From assembly GCA_020860805.1 (NCBI GenBank), contig JAJBTP010000433.1:1-8938 (forward strand): a DNA stretch of 8,938 bases, written 5' to 3'. The notes under the pieces were generated by a model. That model was not told where the DNA came from. It did not search any database and saw nothing but the letters and a program-made list of their open reading frames with translations. The position numbers and the translations under genes are program-made. Origin of the DNA: Tannerellaceae bacterium. Lineage in GTDB: Bacteria > Bacteroidota > Bacteroidia > Bacteroidales > Tannerellaceae. Positions 7,913 to 8,938 of the stretch are shown in pieces; the first letter of the stretch is position 1, and every line of letters starts with the position of its first letter.

Positions 7913-8910
7913 CTATTTCTGTTTTTTATCCATTTTCCCGGTAGGGGCAGCGTATTTCCATCGAATGTTGGAAGTGAGTTTGAAATATTCCAGAATCCGG
8001 TCCAGATGCTGGTGGGTAAATGTCCCTGTAAAGAAATTATCCAGTAGGTCATTATTACTGACTCTAAACTTAACATTGTAAGTCTTCTCCAACATCCGGA
8101 GAGCATCCTGCATGGAGGTATTATTGAAGATAACTTTTCCGTCTTTCCAGGATGTTTCAGGTTGTCCGCCGGTAGCTTTTAGATCAATGCTGGTCGTACT
8201 TTTATTATAGATTACTTTTCGTCCCGGATTCATCATAATATTTTTTATCCGGCCGGCTTCCGGATAGTTAAAACAAATTTGCCCTTCTATCAAAGTTGTT
8301 GAAATATAATTCTCTTCCGGGTAGGCTTCTGCATTAAACGAAGTACCTAAGACTTCTATAAAAGAGTGGGAGGGAAGGGATACAATGAAAGGTTGTTTCG
8401 AATTAGGTGTAACTTCGAAATAGCCTTCTCCCTGTAATATTACTTCCCGTTTCTTTTTATTAAATTGGGATGGATAGCTTAGAGATGATTCTGAATTCAG
8501 AAAAACCCGGCTACCGTCCGGAAGTGTTACAGATGTTGTGGTACCCGGATTGGTTCTGACTTCCAACATCTGTAAACTATCTGCCGGTTGGAATATATAT
8601 TGATAGGCGTAAGCAAGTAATAGTGGTATAAAAAGTATAGCTGCTGTGTGCTGTATCCACTTCCACCAGGGGATAGCCGTTTTTTTTCATTTGTTGACGA
8701 AGCTTTCCCAGCGCTTTTTCCGTATCTATCTTTTTAATACCTGCAAGTGTATCAGTTGCCAGATAAAGTGAATGTATTTGTTTGACTATTTTTTTTGTTT
8801 TCTTCAGATTCTTCCATCCATACTCTGATTCGTTCATTTTCTTCCTGGGTCGTTTTCCCTTCACAGTAACGAGGTAACAATTCTTCTATATGAATCGGTT
8901 GTTTTTCCAT
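7913..8910 (-). pseudogene. FecR-type anti-sigma factor, broken by two frameshifts
   Basis: When intact this is an inner-membrane protein that holds an ECF sigma factor and releases it on a signal from the SusC STN domain. Start ATG at 8910 (MEKQPIHIEELLPRYCEGKTTQEENERIRVW) has an in-frame TAA at 8925-8923 just before it. This frame runs only 52 codons to a stop at 8752. The gene continues in a second frame (NKK-IVKQIHSLYLATDTLAGIKK...LRQQMKK), then a third (TAIPWWKWIQHTAAILFIPLLLAYAYQYIF...) to the stop at 7913. Both shifts sit in coding-strand A8 runs (8796-8789 and 8687-8680); seven A at each restores 331 residues, usual for the family. Restored parts: cytoplasmic sigma-binding region 1-78, transmembrane helix about 86-104, FecR domain about 116-215 (TLPDGSRVFLNSESSLSYP, GEGYFEV), and DUF4974-like C-terminus about 260-325. 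The largest unbroken piece (8569-7913) lacks both the sigma-binding region and membrane anchor. The sigma gene is expected upstream, outside the window. Confidence 0.9.
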
Positions 8911-8938
8911 ATTTTTCGTCGTTTATAATAATGACGGT

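Noticed and set aside
7775..8081. Overlapping + strand open frames across the fecR-susC gap and fecR 3' end
   Set aside because: They overlap the conserved FecR C-terminal coding sequence, have no family-like text, and two frames overlap each other. The gap is better explained by an antisense RNA.
1..8938. Insertion sequences, CRISPR arrays, tRNA or rRNA genes
   Set aside because: No transposase text, direct-repeat arrays, cloverleaf or rRNA-like stretches were seen on either strand; the gene breaks are single-base lesions, not insertions.

Overview
The window looks like chromosomal DNA of a gut Bacteroidales (Bacteroides or Parabacteroides type). The evidence is a SusC/SusD outer-membrane pair, a FecR-type anti-sigma factor with the Bacteroidetes C-terminal domain, a serine-type sulfatase, a small beta-barrel protein, no clear Shine-Dalgarno sequences, and promoter-like TAnnTTTG elements. 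Genus assignment is inference.

Layout. Bases 3-560 (+) are the 3' part of a small outer-membrane beta-barrel gene that starts outside the window. It meets the next gene tail to tail across a strong bidirectional hairpin terminator (624-660). Everything from 687 to 8910 is on the minus strand and forms one polysaccharide/glycan utilisation locus (PUL). In transcription order it contains fecR-type anti-sigma (8910-7913), a susC-type TonB-dependent transporter with an STN domain (7754-4234), a susD-type glycan-binding lipoprotein (4216-2366) and a sulfatase (2231-687). The partner ECF sigma factor is expected just upstream of fecR, beyond the right edge. In an intact system the glycan-bound SusCD complex would signal through the STN domain to FecR, releasing the sigma factor to drive susCD and sulfatase expression. 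The sulfatase resembles N-acetylglucosamine-6-sulfatases, so a sulfated GlcNAc-containing host glycan such as mucin O-glycan or a glycosaminoglycan is the most likely substrate.

Two things stand out. First, the two signalling/transport genes are broken while the two genes after them are intact. fecR has two frameshifts, both in runs of eight A (coding strand). susC has one frameshift in a run of six A and one in-frame amber codon replacing a tryptophan. Removing or adding one A at each run and reading the amber as Trp restores uninterrupted proteins of 331 and 1173 residues. The defects are therefore recent decay, phase-variable runs, or (for the indels) sequencing error.

Second, the 158-bp gap between fecR and susC carries on the opposite (+) strand a near-consensus Bacteroides promoter overlapping the susC start codon. 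About 100 nt downstream is a perfect 10-bp hairpin followed by six T. This is the layout of a cis-antisense small RNA to the susC leader, as described for the DonS family of PUL-repressing RNAs.
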